Origin: Lumnitzera littorea
Lineage: Eukaryota > Streptophyta > Magnoliopsida > Myrtales > Combretaceae
DNA length: 64,000 bases
Direction: 5' to 3'
NCBI GenBank assembly: GCA_024138015.1
Contig: JAMXBB010000004.1
Coordinates: 109,012,537-109,076,536 of the forward strand
Part shown: piece by piece, positions 36,701 through 49,529 of the stretch
Layout of the letters: each line of letters opens with the position of its first letter
Numbering within the stretch: position 1 is the stretch's first letter
Notes under the pieces: model-generated
Database searches by the model: none
Seen by the model: only the letters and a program-made list of their open reading frames with translations
Told to the model about the DNA's origin: nothing
Translations under genes and position numbers: made by a program

Positions 36701-37400
36701 TTTGCTTCTTTTAAACAAGGTGCATTTAAACCTTATTTTATTATTTTGCTCATACATAAAATAATAGAAGAACTAAATTAAATTGAAAATAAATTTGGTC
36801 ATGATGCAAAATGGCTATTTAGGGACTTAAATACGCTTTTTAAAAACATTTGAGGGTTAAACACATAATTTCTAAAATAGCAGACCCTTTGTTTTAAGTC
36901 CAAATATTTGGACCGATATCAAGTTATCAACAATAGCTGCATGACTTCTTTGAAATTTCAAGGTGAAATTTGGGAGATCAAATCTCAAGAAGTCAATAGT
37001 AATGGACTCACAACTTCATTTTATTTTATATCTTCACCATCAACTTTCCATCAAAAATATATATATAATTAGATTCTAACAAATTAAAAAAGGGGCAAAA
37101 TATTTTTGTATTCAAAGATGATTTTCACCTATTAAATAATTCAATCTTGCACTTAAGAGATCTTTGTTAGCAATAGAAAATTAGAAATGAGACCAGATTC
37201 AACAATACTGCTCGAAAAGGACATGACCTTAAAAGATGAATCAATTATTTTTATCTGATGTCTACATTTTGTCGTGTAACTTCTAGTGCGAATTTTTTAC
37301 TTTTCCAGCTCAATAGCTAATTGGAGTAGTTAATCTGACATCATTACTATATATATATTTTTTATAAATTTTAAAGAACTAATTTCTGGAGGATTATTTA
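33708..37400 (+). repeat. Duplicated segment, copy A
   Basis: Several blocks in order match 43,449-44,795. They are ATTAATTGTATAGTTAAAAC (33,800), AAGTAATTAATTAACCATGT (34,314), GAATTTAGGTGGTAATAATT (35,004), ATATTGCGAGGGAAAATAAG (35,680), and CTTAAGAGATCTTTGTTAGC with the bases after it (37,153). Copy A is longer because it carries the inverted-repeat element at 34.4 kb and about 1.4 kb of extra sequence around 35.75-37.1 kb. No gene was recognised. Confidence 0.8.
34394..34925. mobile_element. Small terminal-inverted-repeat element, copy 3
   Basis: It begins TAGGATTGCAAATAAGTTGAA (about 34,398) and ends with the inverted form TTCAACTTATTTGTAGCCCTA. Flanks GCCCCTAAG and GCCCTAAAA look like a 9-bp target-site duplication. 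The paralogous segment copy B has a single GCCCCAAAG at about 43,811 with no element, so it is an empty site. Confidence 0.65.
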
Positions 37401-40400
37401 TTATTTAAAATCTGCGTGAATTTCGCTTGTACCAGCGGCTCCCATTGCGCTGGTCTGTCTTCGTTGTAAAGTGAATGTCATAATCTAATAAGCTTATACC
37501 GTTTTTTGGACTATAGTGCAATTGAGTGCTCACTTTATTGTCGAAAAACACCGTCGTGAAGTTGTCATCAGGATGTAAATTGACAAAAACCACTTACAAG
37601 CCATTCAAGTTCATTTAGTTCATATTTGAATGGTTTATTGGACTTAACTAAATTTCTATATTTATGGCTTGTATATGTCAACTTGTGAGTTAAGGTTGAA
37701 TTGAGCCTATACATATGAATATAATTTGATATCTCATTTACAAGGTGGTGTTCATTTATTAAATCGAATAAGAAAAAAGTTGAAACAGGTATTATAAAAT
37801 GGAATGGAATGGAATAGAATAAAATAAAATTATAATAACTTATTACATTATTTACTCGAATAAAAATGATTTAAAAAATAAATCTGCAATAGAAGTGAAA
37901 AGATCTTATTACCCTTAACAACTAGTAAAAAAGAATAAAATAAAAAAATTTAAATAAAATCAAACAACCCTCCTTCTCTTGCAACAGACACAAACTCAAT
38001 TGCACTCCATGAACATCAAATCATGCACCAGAGCACGCACCACTTCTGACACAAACCAAAGCATCGGTAGACAAACCAAATCTAAGATACTCAAGATGCA
38101 AACAACTAGATATACGACTTATTAAACCAGAGCATTGGCAAAAACACTAAATCTGCAAACACCAGCGAATTAACCAGCACATGCACCTCTTGCAGAGAGC
38201 AAACATCGGCAAACAAACTAGAGCACTTACCCTCTTTTCTCTGTTGTATTGCAACTCACTTTGCACACATGTTGATCAAAAGTACACATGATGATTTACT
38301 TCCATTGATCGAAAGAGACATTTTACTCGTTTGCAACTCAATTATCGGTGCTTCAAAGTTTAGACGCAAACATTGAAAGGGGCATGCTAGGGGCGATCTT
38401 GGGAACATCGAAAGGAATGATTTGTGCAATCTTAAGGTTAGTGCATTGACTAGGTGGATAGGTCCGGTGTACGGATGTAATAAGACGAGTCGTTATAAAG
38501 TATTTGACTTGATTAATCCATTGAAAACTCATTAGAGTTTTGAAACAGGTTGTAACATCTTAAAATAGCTCGATAAGAAATTCATTATTCGATAAAAAAA
38601 AAAATTAATGGTATAATATTAACTATAATTTCTAATATATAAAATAATTAATAGATAAAAATAGGGATGATAACAACTTTGATCAACTTTACTATTTCTA
38701 TTAGTATTTATAAATATGTATTTATATAATTTTTTTTATCAGTTAAAAGAATGTGGATGTGTATTTATTATATAGTAGAAAAAACTAGTTAAATAAATAA
38801 CAAATTTTATGCAAACATTAAACATATAGAAAAATTAAAGTGGAGCCTATATAGATTATTCAAGTTATTTTATAACAACATTATTAGGTACTCCATTGAT
38901 ATAGTAATAAGATACATAAGATGTAGAAGGTACAACAAATGGATTCCTTAATCCTCAGCCTGATATTTATGTTCTGTAAATGATGCAAATCAACTAACAA
39001 TTATTTGGCTTAAAAAAAAAAAATTTATAAACTGGTCTGGCAGGTTAGGAAGAGGATACTCTATTAAGGTAACGAGGTAGGTTTTGGGTATAAAGTTAAA
39101 AATCTTATAGGGTTTGGTGACGGGTTTAGGAACCCTGTTAATATAGTGAGACGAGTTCTAAGTTCCTATAACCTGTTGCAAACTTACCCTGTTTAAACCC
39201 CTAGTCTGGTGACTCTTTGTCACCTTTTCCAGTGGTGGTGAAGTAGTTGTTGTTGGTGGTGATCGTTGGTGGTAATCGATGTATTGAAGATGAAGAAGAA
39301 GAAGAAGGGTAACGAGTGTCTTTTGCATTTGGAGTAGCAATTCTTAGTTGAAAGTCATGAATCCCAAATCCCCATTTTTCTGATTGAAGTAGACATTATA
39401 ATAAGACATTTTTAAGGAATAACGGGAGAATAGGTATTGGTGTTTCCCTACCTAAATAAGTCCAAGAGCAAGACGAAGTTGAAAGCAACATTGGTATCAT
39501 TTGAAGGCCGAAAGCACAAATATTTCTACCGTCTCATTCGTAACATTATAATGTAGTTTTGATAAATGTGAAAATTACATATCTTATTCTAATCTTATAT
39601 TATACTCATGTATATATTTTTGTACTTTTAAGAGGAAAATTATAATGACCCGACCATATGTCCTTTAGGATTAACGTAGCTTAAGCATGCTTAATTTTAG
39701 AGTTTCGATGAACTTTAGGATACTACACCAAAAGGCATTTCGATTATTAAAGTTTCATCACTTAGTATTTAAAAGGTATTATAATCCATCCCCCCTAAAA
39801 GAATTGATATCCTTGTCAGTTTGTTATACAAGTCTAAGATTGCACTAGGTGGGGACTTTGCCCTTCTGATTGGTGTACTGTTTGTAATACCCCTTAAATA
39901 TTAGGTAAAAGAAATATAATCATTGAGGTGTCGTTTGATGTAATAGTTTGGAGTTTATCGAAATTTTGAAGTTTAACGTATTCTGATTAGATTAATTCTA
40001 AGATATGTGATCTCCTATGAAGCCCTTGTATTAAGGGACAAAACTATACGGTTTTTTATGCAAAAACATACAATACTTTAGTGAAAGAAGTTTCCTCAAG
40101 GGTAATTACAAAGATGATTAGGATTTGGAAATATCCACAAATTACTATCAAGGTGCTTGTATTATAAGAAAAAGGGTTCAATTCAAAGGAAGCCCATGTG
40201 AAATGTTAACTCACGTTCCAGTGATATCAAAGCCCAACGTCATAGTCAAGTCCAAATTGGAAGTATACGTGTCAAAATGGATTTGGAAAAACTTATTTCA
40301 TGAATTATAAAATATAGGAATAATGCTATAGTTTATACCTTTAACTTTTTCACCTTTTGTAATTATATATTTGAAGTTTTATTTGAAGTTTTGACTTATT

Positions 40401-42599
40401 TAATTATATACTTAATTAAAAATTTAGTTATCATAATCTATATTTTAGTTGATTCTGATTCATATTATTAGTCGAGTTAACACGATTAATCGGTGGAGGA
40501 CTGTACATAGCCTTAATAGGGTCACACAACCCCATAAAATTATAGGCGGCCACCTAAGGCCACTAGTAAGTCTTGCGACTTATATTTTTGAAGTGAGTTA
40601 TGACCCACATTTTTGTAAGCAGTGGTCAATAACAACATATTAGGGGTTGCGTGAACTCTTTAAGGTCATAGGTGGCTACTCTATTGGCGAATTATGTTAA
40701 TTGGACTAATTGTGTAGATTGAAGTTAAATGAAATATAGGCAGTAACAATTAAACTTTTAATTAGGTTTATAATTAGATAAATTAAAAATTTATTATACA
40801 AAGTGACAAAATTGACTTGTAAATTGTGATATTGACCATAAAAGATACACAGCCAATATTATTATTATTATTATTTCCTCAACTATAAACATATGATAAC
40901 TTTGGAGGACGGAGGAATCAAACCCGATCGATCCTGTTAGGAAATCAGTATTTATATTGATAAGCTACAATAGTTATTCTTTTAAGTTCTTTGTAAATAA
41001 TTAGCGGGTTCGACATCGACTATAAGGGGAGGAGTTGATTCATGCGACAATTAAAGGTCAGGAACTTCCGAGTTTTTTATAAGAATAAAATTTCTCTTTT
41101 TGTTTTCTTGGTTTTTGCTATGGATTTCTTTATTCCCCTAATAGTTTGTATACTTTATTTAATCATGAATTAGTCTCGATTGTTTGGGATATCGAATTCA
41201 TGATATTTTTATATTAAAATTTTGAATATTGTGAATTCTTGATATTAATATCATCGAGTATGTATTTTGATAATCTATAAATGCATGTTACATTAAGTTA
41301 AAATCTACAAAAGAGTAAATTAATTCAATTAATTCCGTGACAAATTAATATTGGATTATAAGTAAGACATAAGGAATTCTATATTGTAATTGGGTTAGAG
41401 TTTAGAATATAAAATGGTTAATTAACTACATAATTTTTTTTTATAGAAATAGAAAGACTTCATTAACTAGTAAGGGTGATTCACACTTTTGTAAACTAGT
41501 CACGAATCTAGTAATAAAATATAGTATATTTTAATATCATAATCATTAACATTCATTTTTAATATTTCAATTTGCTAATTCATTTTGATTTTAACTTTTA
41601 CGACATTGGCATCCTTATATTTTCTTTTAATTGGGAGTAGATTTACATTCTTTTTTATTTTGAAAACTTCAATGTTAGCTAAATATACGGAGTTACTTCT
41701 ATTCTTTATGGTTTTGACTCAGTCTTACTACTATCATTACTACATGCACGACATAGTAAACTTAGTAGAAAAAAATATGCTTTTGTTTTAAAGTAGTAGT
41801 TTGACATATTAGGTTTTCAAACCAGTATTGACTCAATTTAGCCTCTTTGTATTATGGAAAAATCTCTTTGAGTCTGATACCGGAGTCGCAGCTGGACTAG
41901 ACCATCAATCCAACTTGGGAGAAGTACGGCTTGCTATTTGCATTTTTTTGCATTGAGTTTTCAAGATTTCTGATATGTGTCCGAGTGCAATGAAAACACA
42001 AACATCATACTTAACTCTATTATGATGGAAGAACTGGACTAGTGGAATTGGTGTTCATGATTACTTTGTAAACCCATCATCCTTTTGCTGCATCAATCAC
42101 GTATTATGGAATTAAGATCAGCACACAATGCATCATGAAACCCTATGAACAAACCTGTCCTTCCCATTTCCCTATCCTGCTCATTACAAACCATCACTTT
42201 GTGCTGTAGAATTAAGATAAAATATTAGTAATGGATTTTTAGGTATCACTCCCACGTATTCAAATCCCATGTATACTTACATGCGACGTATATTACCTAA
42301 TGAATTCTTTCTCCCGTTTAAAACATTATCGGAACTTTTTTACCATCCTCCTAGAGTCACTGCCAAAACCACTGGCATTTGGCTTAGGCAAAAGCATGGC
42401 TGTGAGCAATTAACACCGAAAAATGCCAGCCTGAGAAGCCTGCAATGAAGGACCAAAGAATGTCACTCATAACGTTAGTATACATCGTTGGCTATATTTA
42501 AGTTATGGAGCTCACCTTGGACATGACCTTTCCAAGTCATTTGAGATTATAGCAGAACCTAAAACATATCTTCCTAATTCCAATAGAATTATAGGCATG
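37401..42599. other. Anonymous AT-rich DNA with repeat-like blocks
   Basis: No coding gene was recognised. 37.80-37.83 kb has GGAAT-type pentamer repeats. About 39.65-40.7 kb looks like decayed LTR sequence: it contains ATAATGACCCGACCATATGT and TGTAATACCCCTTAAATATT, both styles of Gypsy LTR start. There is an ATT microsatellite at about 40,860-40,876. None of these could be bounded. Confidence 0.35.
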
Positions 42600-42880
42600 G
42601 TCTAGTTCAGTTCAGTTTAGTTTGTGGTCCGATCTATGGTTTTGTTCGGACTGCAAACCAAGATGTGTATACAACAAACCTTGTTTCAAACCAAACAGTT
42701 AAAAGAACAAAAATTACACTACTTTATAGTTTGGTTTAAAATTTTATTCAATTTAGGTGAATGATTTGCAGTTATAGCTATCTTTCCAATTTGCCAAAAC
42801 CAGACCGTATGGTTCATTTTCTAAGACCATAAACCAAACTGCAAACCGTAAACCGTGATCCAAACCAAACCATTCAAAAT
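42600..42880. repeat. Foldback repeat rich in GGTTTGGTTTGG words
   Basis: The left end contains TTCAGTTTAGTTTGTGGTCC and the right end AACCGTGATCCAAACCAAACC, which are imperfect inverted repeats. A partial relative (TTTGGTTTGGATTATGGAG) lies at 43,265-43,400. It is non-coding and probably a small DNA element. Confidence 0.4.
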
Positions 42881-43448
42881 GAAAAAGCTGCAACTTCTCT
42901 ATTTCGATTTGATTTCGTTTTCAAATTGTTCCACTTTGGTAAGTTTTGTTGACTAACTCAACTTGGAGGCAGATATCTCTACAGGATATATCCGAACTAG
43001 CACGGCTCTTAAGCATATCATCAACCATCCATCTGAAAGAGAATAAACTCACAAATTGCTTCATTTTCTATGGCAAATGTTTCAACGCATAGAGTAGCTT
43101 CTCTTGATTTCATCTCTCACTCGAGAGAAGAAGCCTTTGGACCTGTTCTATGCATTAAAACATTTAGCACAAATATAATACACAATGAGTAAATGACAAA
43201 AGTGGACTCATTTGGAAACGGAATCGAATTGAATTAGACCATTCAGCTTTTTTGTTTTCAGTGGTTTGGTTTGGATTATGGAGTACATGTTGCAGTTTGG
43301 TTTATGGTCTGAAAAGACTAACCTCGTACTGTTTGGTTTGGTTTGCTCCAATTTGAAAACATAGCTGAACGGTAAATTGTTCATGTAAACTGAATACAAT
43401 TTCGAACCAAACTATAAATCTGAACTAATCCGAAAGTATCATATTTAT
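42881..43448. other. Spacer with a partial foldback repeat
   Basis: No gene was recognised. 43,220-43,400 carries a partial copy of the GGTTTGG-rich repeat. Confidence 0.35.
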
Positions 43449-44795
43449 AGGACAAAGGAAGAGGAAAGAAAGTGAACCTCTGTAGGCTATATAAGTCTCA
43501 TGTTTAAGTTAATTCTTTGCTGACAGCTACTTTTAACCTTGAAATCAATTGTATAGTTAAACTCTAAATTAAAAGTATTCTAATCACTTGGATTATTTCT
43601 AAAGATGATCAATTTTTTAATGAACTTCTATGATCTGAGGCTATTTAATCAATTATCTAGTCCTTATAATGGTTGAAAAAAAATATTAATATAATAAGGA
43701 TTCCAAGGATTAGATGAACGAATGTGCCGATTTAGCAGACTAAAGTAATTAATTAACCATTTATTACACTTGCTGTTCTTCAATATGAAGACAGGAGAAG
43801 AATTCAGAAAGCCCCAAAGCTCAACGTGGCTTCAAATCGACACAAGATGTGGAAAAACGCTCACACTTGATGTTGAAAAGGTTACTGAATTTAGGTGGAA
43901 ATAATTAAATTTCAACTGCCAAATTATGTATCATAATAAATCAAATTTTGGCAGCAACTCCTAAATTCATGATATCGGTATCTCCAAGTTCTGCATTCAA
44001 ATTTGTGAATCACAACAGCGTTTGTTTCATGGTCAGCAATCGTGGTTAATGATTAAGAATTTTCGATTGGTATTAATCGTCATCCCATCCGTTCATTCAT
44101 GATTCACAATTATTAATATTTATAACATGTTGAAATTATTGTGATAATATAAATTTGATGAATTATAACCAACTTCGAAAAAGCATAATGATAGTTACAC
44201 TGACGTTGATTTCATGATTTTATAATATTATTTTATATTTCTGGATGATAAAGAAATAATGATATATTGACTCTAAGTTCGTAAGCATTCCTGTATATTA
44301 TGAAAACCATTTCTGATGGTAAAAAAGATGTAGAAGAAGCTTTTCTTGAAAAAAAGATCTAGAACATCGAATTCATGCTTTTATTTTCCCGTGGTACTCA
44401 TTTTATGAAATGATTTCATATATTGCGAGGAAAAATAAGCAGAAAATTAAATTTCTTAATGCAAATATAGGGAAAAATCCGTCACTGCGAAAGTATTAGA
44501 AAAGCACTGAAGCAGCAAATTAAACAAAAAAGAAATTGACAATCATAAGAAATAGATCTTGTAAAGCATGATGATTTGGACCTGTTAAATAATTCAATAT
44601 TGCATTTAAGAGATCTTGTGAGAAATAGACAACTAGAAATGATTACCAAATTCAATAACATTGTTCGCAAAGGATATCACTTGAAAGATGAATACGAATC
44701 AGTTATTTTTATCTAATGTCTATTATAGGTATTGGCACTTGTAATTTGATATTATTACTATTATTATTTTTTAATTTTAAAGAAGTTGTAGAGGA
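43449..44795 (+). repeat. Duplicated segment, copy B
   Basis: A compact counterpart of 33,708-37,400 with the same block order: ATCAATTGTATAGTTAAACT, AAGTAATTAATTAACCATTT, GAATTTAGGTGGAAATAATT, ATATTGCGAGGAAAAATAAG, then a TTTAAGAGATCTTGTGAGAA block. It ends exactly where the large retroelement begins. By eye the copies differ at roughly one base in five, so the duplication is old. Confidence 0.8.
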
Positions 44796-45447
44796 TCAAA
44801 TTTAATATTGAATTTCAAGCCCATTAATTAAATGGATTTGACTCGTTAGGTTAGAGTGACAGAGCTCAAGAAGTCGAGTCCAAATATTCGGGATGATTAA
44901 GGGAGATTTGGCATGATGGGCTTGGAGTAAAATTTGTTGGATCGGTTCTTCTGATTCAATCTTTTTTTGTTTGGCTTGTACTAACGAAATATAAAATCCT
45001 TTATTTGGGTCTAAACCCATGGAAAAAGCCTATTTAATACCTATATGTAAAAGGCTTAAATCTTAGCTATTGATTAATGTTATGATCAGACATATTGAAT
45101 TCACCTACCATATCTTATAAATACCCTATTCATTTCATAATTTGGACAAGAAAAAAAATACCTTATTAACGCCGTTACTCTGCCAGAACTTTGCCTCAAA
45201 GATTAAACACTTAAACACTTCAAGAACACCACCCCGTTCTTCATTAATCTTGGAGTTTAATGTCATTACGCTTCTCTACCTCTCACTATTCGTGTTAGAG
45301 CTTTATTAAGATTGCCTACTCCATCTCTCTATACTTCTCTCCTGATCATCCCATATGAGTCACTTAAGTCATTTTCCTAGTCACATGCTGTACAACTTCA
45401 CATGCAACATACATGTGACACTTATATTTGTACCCAATACCCCCACA
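44796..45447 (+). repeat. 5' LTR of the large Tat-lineage Ty3/Gypsy element
   Basis: The first ~345 bp (AAATTTAATATTG... to CTTATAAATACCCTATTCAT) matches 63,652-64,000 along its whole length, with about four-fifths identity by eye. The LTR is taken to end at CCCCACA (45,447), just before a primer-binding-like site. Its first bases (TC instead of TGCT) are mutated compared with the 3' copy. A TATA box, TATAAATA, lies near 45,116. Confidence 0.75.
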
Positions 45448-45454
45448 TTTTTCT

Positions 45455-45471
45455 TGGAACTCCATTAGGGA
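45455..45471 (+). other. Degenerate primer-binding site
   Basis: TGGAACTCCATTAGGGA resembles TGGCGACTCC-x-TGGGGA, the motif I associate with the start of the internal region in plant Tat/Ogre elements. It lies 7 bp after the inferred LTR end. The identification is by resemblance only. Confidence 0.4.
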
Positions 45472-46222
45472 GGGAAGACTTGATACTCATATAGTATCTC
45501 CAAGGCAAAGACAACTTGACCCTACTGATGGGATTAATCAAGAGTAAGATGTCGTTATTATGATTAATGACTAAAATCCACCTCCAATTGGAGGCACTAA
45601 TTAAGGTGATAGCACACAAGAAGGTGTCCTTGATAATGTGCAATTAACGCGTGAGCTGCGAGAGACTAATCGAAACTTAGGTAAACTTATGGCGATGTTT
45701 GCTCAATGCGTGCCTGCTTTAGTTGCCTTTGTTGCTACGCAATAAGAAGTAACTTCCTCAAATCCTTCTAATGTAGTGCAACAACATACCTTACCCAACC
45801 CTTCTGTTGTCAATGAGAATGTCGCTCTTAGGGTTGGAGAACAACTTCCTGCTATGGAACCTATAGTCATGTAAGATTCATTACCTGAGGTAAGGACTTA
45901 AGGAGTTCAGACTAAAGGTTCGTTCTCCTCATGTGTTATACTACGTGTCATAATTGTTGACTTTGTTCAACCAACACCAATGAATCCCTTGTTTGCAAGA
46001 TCTATACCTGTGAATCTAGCGCCCATGCATTTTGCTCCTGTGATGTCACTAAGGGCGAAAGCATCCACTCAAAGAGGTTTATTTGTAACCAAAGAAGATT
46101 TGGATATATATTTGAAGGAGATATAAGTGAAATCTACGGTTAGGATACCAGAATTGAAGCTTTAATATCACCAACGCATTACTGCAAAGCCGTACCCTAA
46201 GGATTATGTCAGTTTAAAGTTC
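45472..46222 (+). other. Leader and decayed gag N-terminus of the large element
   Basis: The stretch contains decayed reading frames (PMNPLFARSIPVNLAPMHFA is visible around 45,980-46,040) interrupted by stops. It leads into the gag-homologous frame. Confidence 0.45.
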
Positions 46223-46807
46223 ATGCTATTTAATGGCAATAAGGGAAGTGTTAAGGAACATTTGCGAAAATTCATTGAAACGCTAGAAGTATATGGCCTA
46301 GATGACAATTTAAAACCGAAATTTTCTAAGTCACTAACTGAGAAGGCGTACACCTGGTATGTTAATCTCCCTTCAAGATCAGTAGATTTGTGGGGTAGTA
46401 TGTGTCGGATGTTTTTGGAGAAGTTCTTCTCCACGGAAGAGAGAGTCACCCTTACTGACATGGGAAGGATTCAACAAAAGTCCAAAAAAGATCTGATGGG
46501 CTATATCAAACACTTTAGGGAGCGTTCACTAGATATACAAGATGTTTGTGATGAGAGAGAGTTGGTTAAGATCTGTATTTGAGGGATGTTTCTTGAGTAC
46601 GCGGTCTACCTTGAAAACCTTTCGTTGGCTTTCTTTGCTACGCTAGTTGAGAATGCACGAAGGACCAACAACTCAATGGCAAGACAAAGAAGTGAAGTTA
46701 GGAGATTCAATAAGCACACTTCGTTTGTAAGTGTAGCTCAAGGAGAATCACCAAGAGGAGCAAAGAAACAAAGGGATGATAAGCCCACTACTCTAGGTCA
46801 TCTTTGA
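46223..46807 (+). pseudogene. Retrotransposon gag (capsid-like domain)
   Basis: The frame contains FSKSLTEKAYTWYVNLPSRS, FLEKFF, RIQQKSKKDLMGYIKHFRER and a terminal LDIQDV segment. These are hallmarks of the plant Ty3/Gypsy gag domain (Retrotrans_gag). A TGA at 46,580-46,582 breaks it from the continuation ending at 46,807. Gag forms the particle that packages element RNA; this copy cannot make a complete one. Confidence 0.85.
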
Positions 46808-46839
46808 CATATCCTTGTCTCATGACTAAAGTGCATTAG

Positions 46840-47073
46840 ATGCTTGACCAATGGCTTCATGATGGAAATATCAAGCTCTCGAGGGTCGAGCACTTCCCTA
46901 CAAATGAAGAAAAGAGTGATATTAAGAATTATAGATTTCATCGGATTATTGGTCACCCAACTAAAGATTGTTTCACTTTGAAGAAAATATTCAATGATCG
47001 AGTTGCACGTGGTGAGTTGTTCATCGATAGCAATAATGTCGAAAATGATCTACTTCCCACCTACAATAACTGA
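46840..47073 (+). pseudogene. gag nucleocapsid-like region with degraded zinc-binding motif
   Basis: The 77-residue frame contains YRFHRIIGHPTKDC followed by FTLKK, the position where Tat/Ogre gag proteins have a C-x2-H-x4-G-H-x4-D-C type motif. The first Cys is not present (YRFH). It lies between gag and protease in the correct order. Confidence 0.65.
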
Positions 47074-47331
47074 AGGGGTGCTGTTAATGCCATTAGCCAT
47101 GATCCCATCACCATTGAAATGGTTGATACCCAAACTACTGGAAATGATGATGATAAAGGAAAGTCGAGTGAAGCTCAAGACGATGAACACCCATCTGTTG
47201 TTGTGGCATTGTTGAAGGCATTTAACTTTACGAATTTCTTTGATCTCTTGGGATTTAATGATAAAGCTTAGCTTATAGTAGCAACTGTACTTACATAGAT
47301 CTCTAAGAGTTAATATACGGAGTGTAGTGCA

Positions 47332-47934
47332 ATGCAACTTATGAAGAGGATAGCTACAGCACATGAAAATGTGATTTTATTTACTGATGCAGACATGTGT
47401 GTGAAGAATTCTAATCACAATTGCCCCTTATATGTGGAGGGTGTGCTTAATGGGTCTTCGGTTAAGAGAGCGTTCATTGATAATGGTTCTTCATTAAATA
47501 TCATGCCAATGAGTACTTTTAAGGTTGTTGGAATTGACATCAAACGACTGGTTAAACAACCTATCTTAATAAATGGATTTAGCTATGCCCCTACAAATTT
47601 TGTTGGGTATGTTAATGTTGATCTCAAGGTTGGCCCTATCCATGGTACTACTACCTTTCATGTGATTGATGCGCCGGTCCAATACCATTTAGTCATTGGT
47701 AGGAAACGACTGTATAATTACAACTTAGTCCTATCCATGTTGCATCAATGTATTAAGGGCCATTGGAAAGGGAAGGATGCATTTATTCTAGCTACAACGA
47801 ATCCTTTTGAGCAATACGAATCATATTTTACTGAGTTGGCCTACTTTGATGAATTTGCTGAAGAAGGCGAGACTGCGATAGCTAAGCTGATTGATATCCC
47901 TTTACCTACATGGGAAGAAGTTCAAGATGGTTAG
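47332..47934 (+). pseudogene. Retropepsin-like aspartic protease
   Basis: This is the longest intact piece of the element at 200 codons. The active-site-like motif is FIDNGSSLNIMP (47,473-47,508; D-N-G in place of D-[ST]-G), and the downstream strand is YHLVIGRKRLYNYN (about 47,683-47,724), equivalent to the LLG/W-L region. The flanking segment LPTWEEVQDG ends at a TAG. The protease would mature the polyprotein in the virus-like particle. Whether D-N-G is native to this family or a decayed D-S-G is not known from the sequence. Confidence 0.8.
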
Positions 47935-48469
47935 CAAAAGAAAAAAAAGATGCACGGGTGTTGTGGGGGAAAGAAGAAGAACAAGTAGGCTAAAGGAATT
48001 AAAAGCTTCATTTGAGAAGACAGAAGAAGGGTATACCACCTATGAAGATTTTATGGGTCTAAGGAGATATATTTCTCCTCTTTAGATCCCATACCAGCAT
48101 AAGAAGTCTAACCCGCCCTACAATAACTACAAGACCAAATGATTCCACAGGCTGAGGAAATAGAAGAATCGGATCTAGCGCAATCGGAAGAGTTGTAGTG
48201 GCCAATCTTCATAAGCAAAAGCCTCCCACAAGAAATAAAAGTTCATATTGTCAAGTTGCTAAGAGAATATAGAGACGTATTTACATGAACCTATGAAGAG
48301 ATGCTAAGATTGAACCTTAATCTCATAGTACACAAATTAAGCATTGCCCTGGGAGTTACACTTGTAAAGCAAGGACAAAGGCTTTTCCACCCTGAGATTG
48401 AAGTCCAAATTAAGCAAGAAGTCGAGAAGTTATTATAAGTTGGATTGATAAGGCTCATCCAACATTTTA

Positions 48470-48950
48470 CTTAACTTGCTAATATTGTTCCTATAAGAAA
48501 GAAGAATGGACAAATAAGAGTATGTGTGGACTTTTGGGATCTGAACAAGGCTTGTCCTAAAGATGACTTTCCTCTACTAAACGTCGATACCTTGATAGAC
48601 GCGACTGCAGGACATGATTTATTCTCATTTATGGATGGATTTAGTGGTTATAATTAGATTAAGATGGCAATTGGGGATGCATAGTGTACCACTTTTTAGA
48701 CACTAGTTGAAAATTTTTATATGTGGGCACCACTTATCAAAGGGAAATGACTGCTATATTCTGTGACATAATGCATGACTTTATGGAGGACCATGTTGAT
48801 GACATAGTCATCAAGTCTACAAAAGGTTTTTGAACGATGTTGACTATATAAGCTTCGCATGAATCCTCTCAAATGTGTCTTTGGAGTGTCCTCAAGGAAG
48901 TTCTCGGGCTTCGTTGTCCATTAAAAAGGAATCGATGTTGATCCTATAAA
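48470..48950 (+). pseudogene. Reverse transcriptase domain
   Basis: Visible motifs in order are VPIRKKNGQIRVCVDF (about 48,488-48,535), LNKACPKDDFPL, FSFMDGFSGYN (about 48,620-48,654) and the catalytic-box relative DHVDDIVIKS (48,793-48,822, with His replacing the usual Tyr). Stops are frequent, for example TAG after FSGYN, and the part between FSGYN and VDD is shortened. It is a non-functional RT of Ty3/Gypsy type. Confidence 0.8.
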
Positions 48951-49500
48951 AGATTTATACCAGCACTTGTTGAGATTTCATACCCATTGCACCAACTTTT
49001 GAAAAAAAGAATTTCATTTAAATGGGAACAAGTCCATGAGGAGGCAATTCAAAAGATTAAGATGATCTTGACTTCTCCTTAGACCATGACCATGCTTGTC
49101 AAAGAATTGCAATTGATTTTCTATCTTACATCTATCGACAAGTTTGTTGGGACTCTACTTATGCAAAAAGTTGATGGTTGAGAGCAACCAGTATACTATT
49201 TGAGTTGAACCCTTTAAGGCAGCGAGGTCAAGTACCTGACTTGCGAGAAACCCTGTCTTGCACTAATATTTACCATGCAGAAGTTCCGGTATTACTTCCT
49301 TGTGCATAAGATCAATCCGGTAACTCGTTTAGATCTGATCAGGTATTTATTGTCACGACCAACTTTATCAGAATTTGTTGCTAAGTGGTTACTCCTTCTT
49401 GGAGAATTTGACATCTCAATGCAGTCTCCTAAAACCATCAAGTCACAAGCCTTGGCCGATCAATTAGCACACTTCCCAAATGCCCAAGAGGGCTTGACTG
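48951..49500 (+). pseudogene. RT-linked RNase H domain (Gypsy type)
   Basis: The sequence PLHQLLKKRISFKWEQ (about 48,985-49,032) starts the connection. A run of stops follows, then LALIFTMQKFRYYFLVHKIN (about 49,257-49,316), IRYLLSRPTLSEFVAKWLLL and QALADQLAHFP. These are the standard order for the Gypsy RNase H and tether. The catalytic Asp regions are too decayed to assign. Confidence 0.7.
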
Positions 49501-49529
49501 TAGGCATAATAACAGTTGAATTTCATGAA

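Noticed and set aside
40905..40960. Second tRNA-like B-box (GGGTTTGATTCC on the minus strand)
   Set aside because: No matching A-box at the right spacing.
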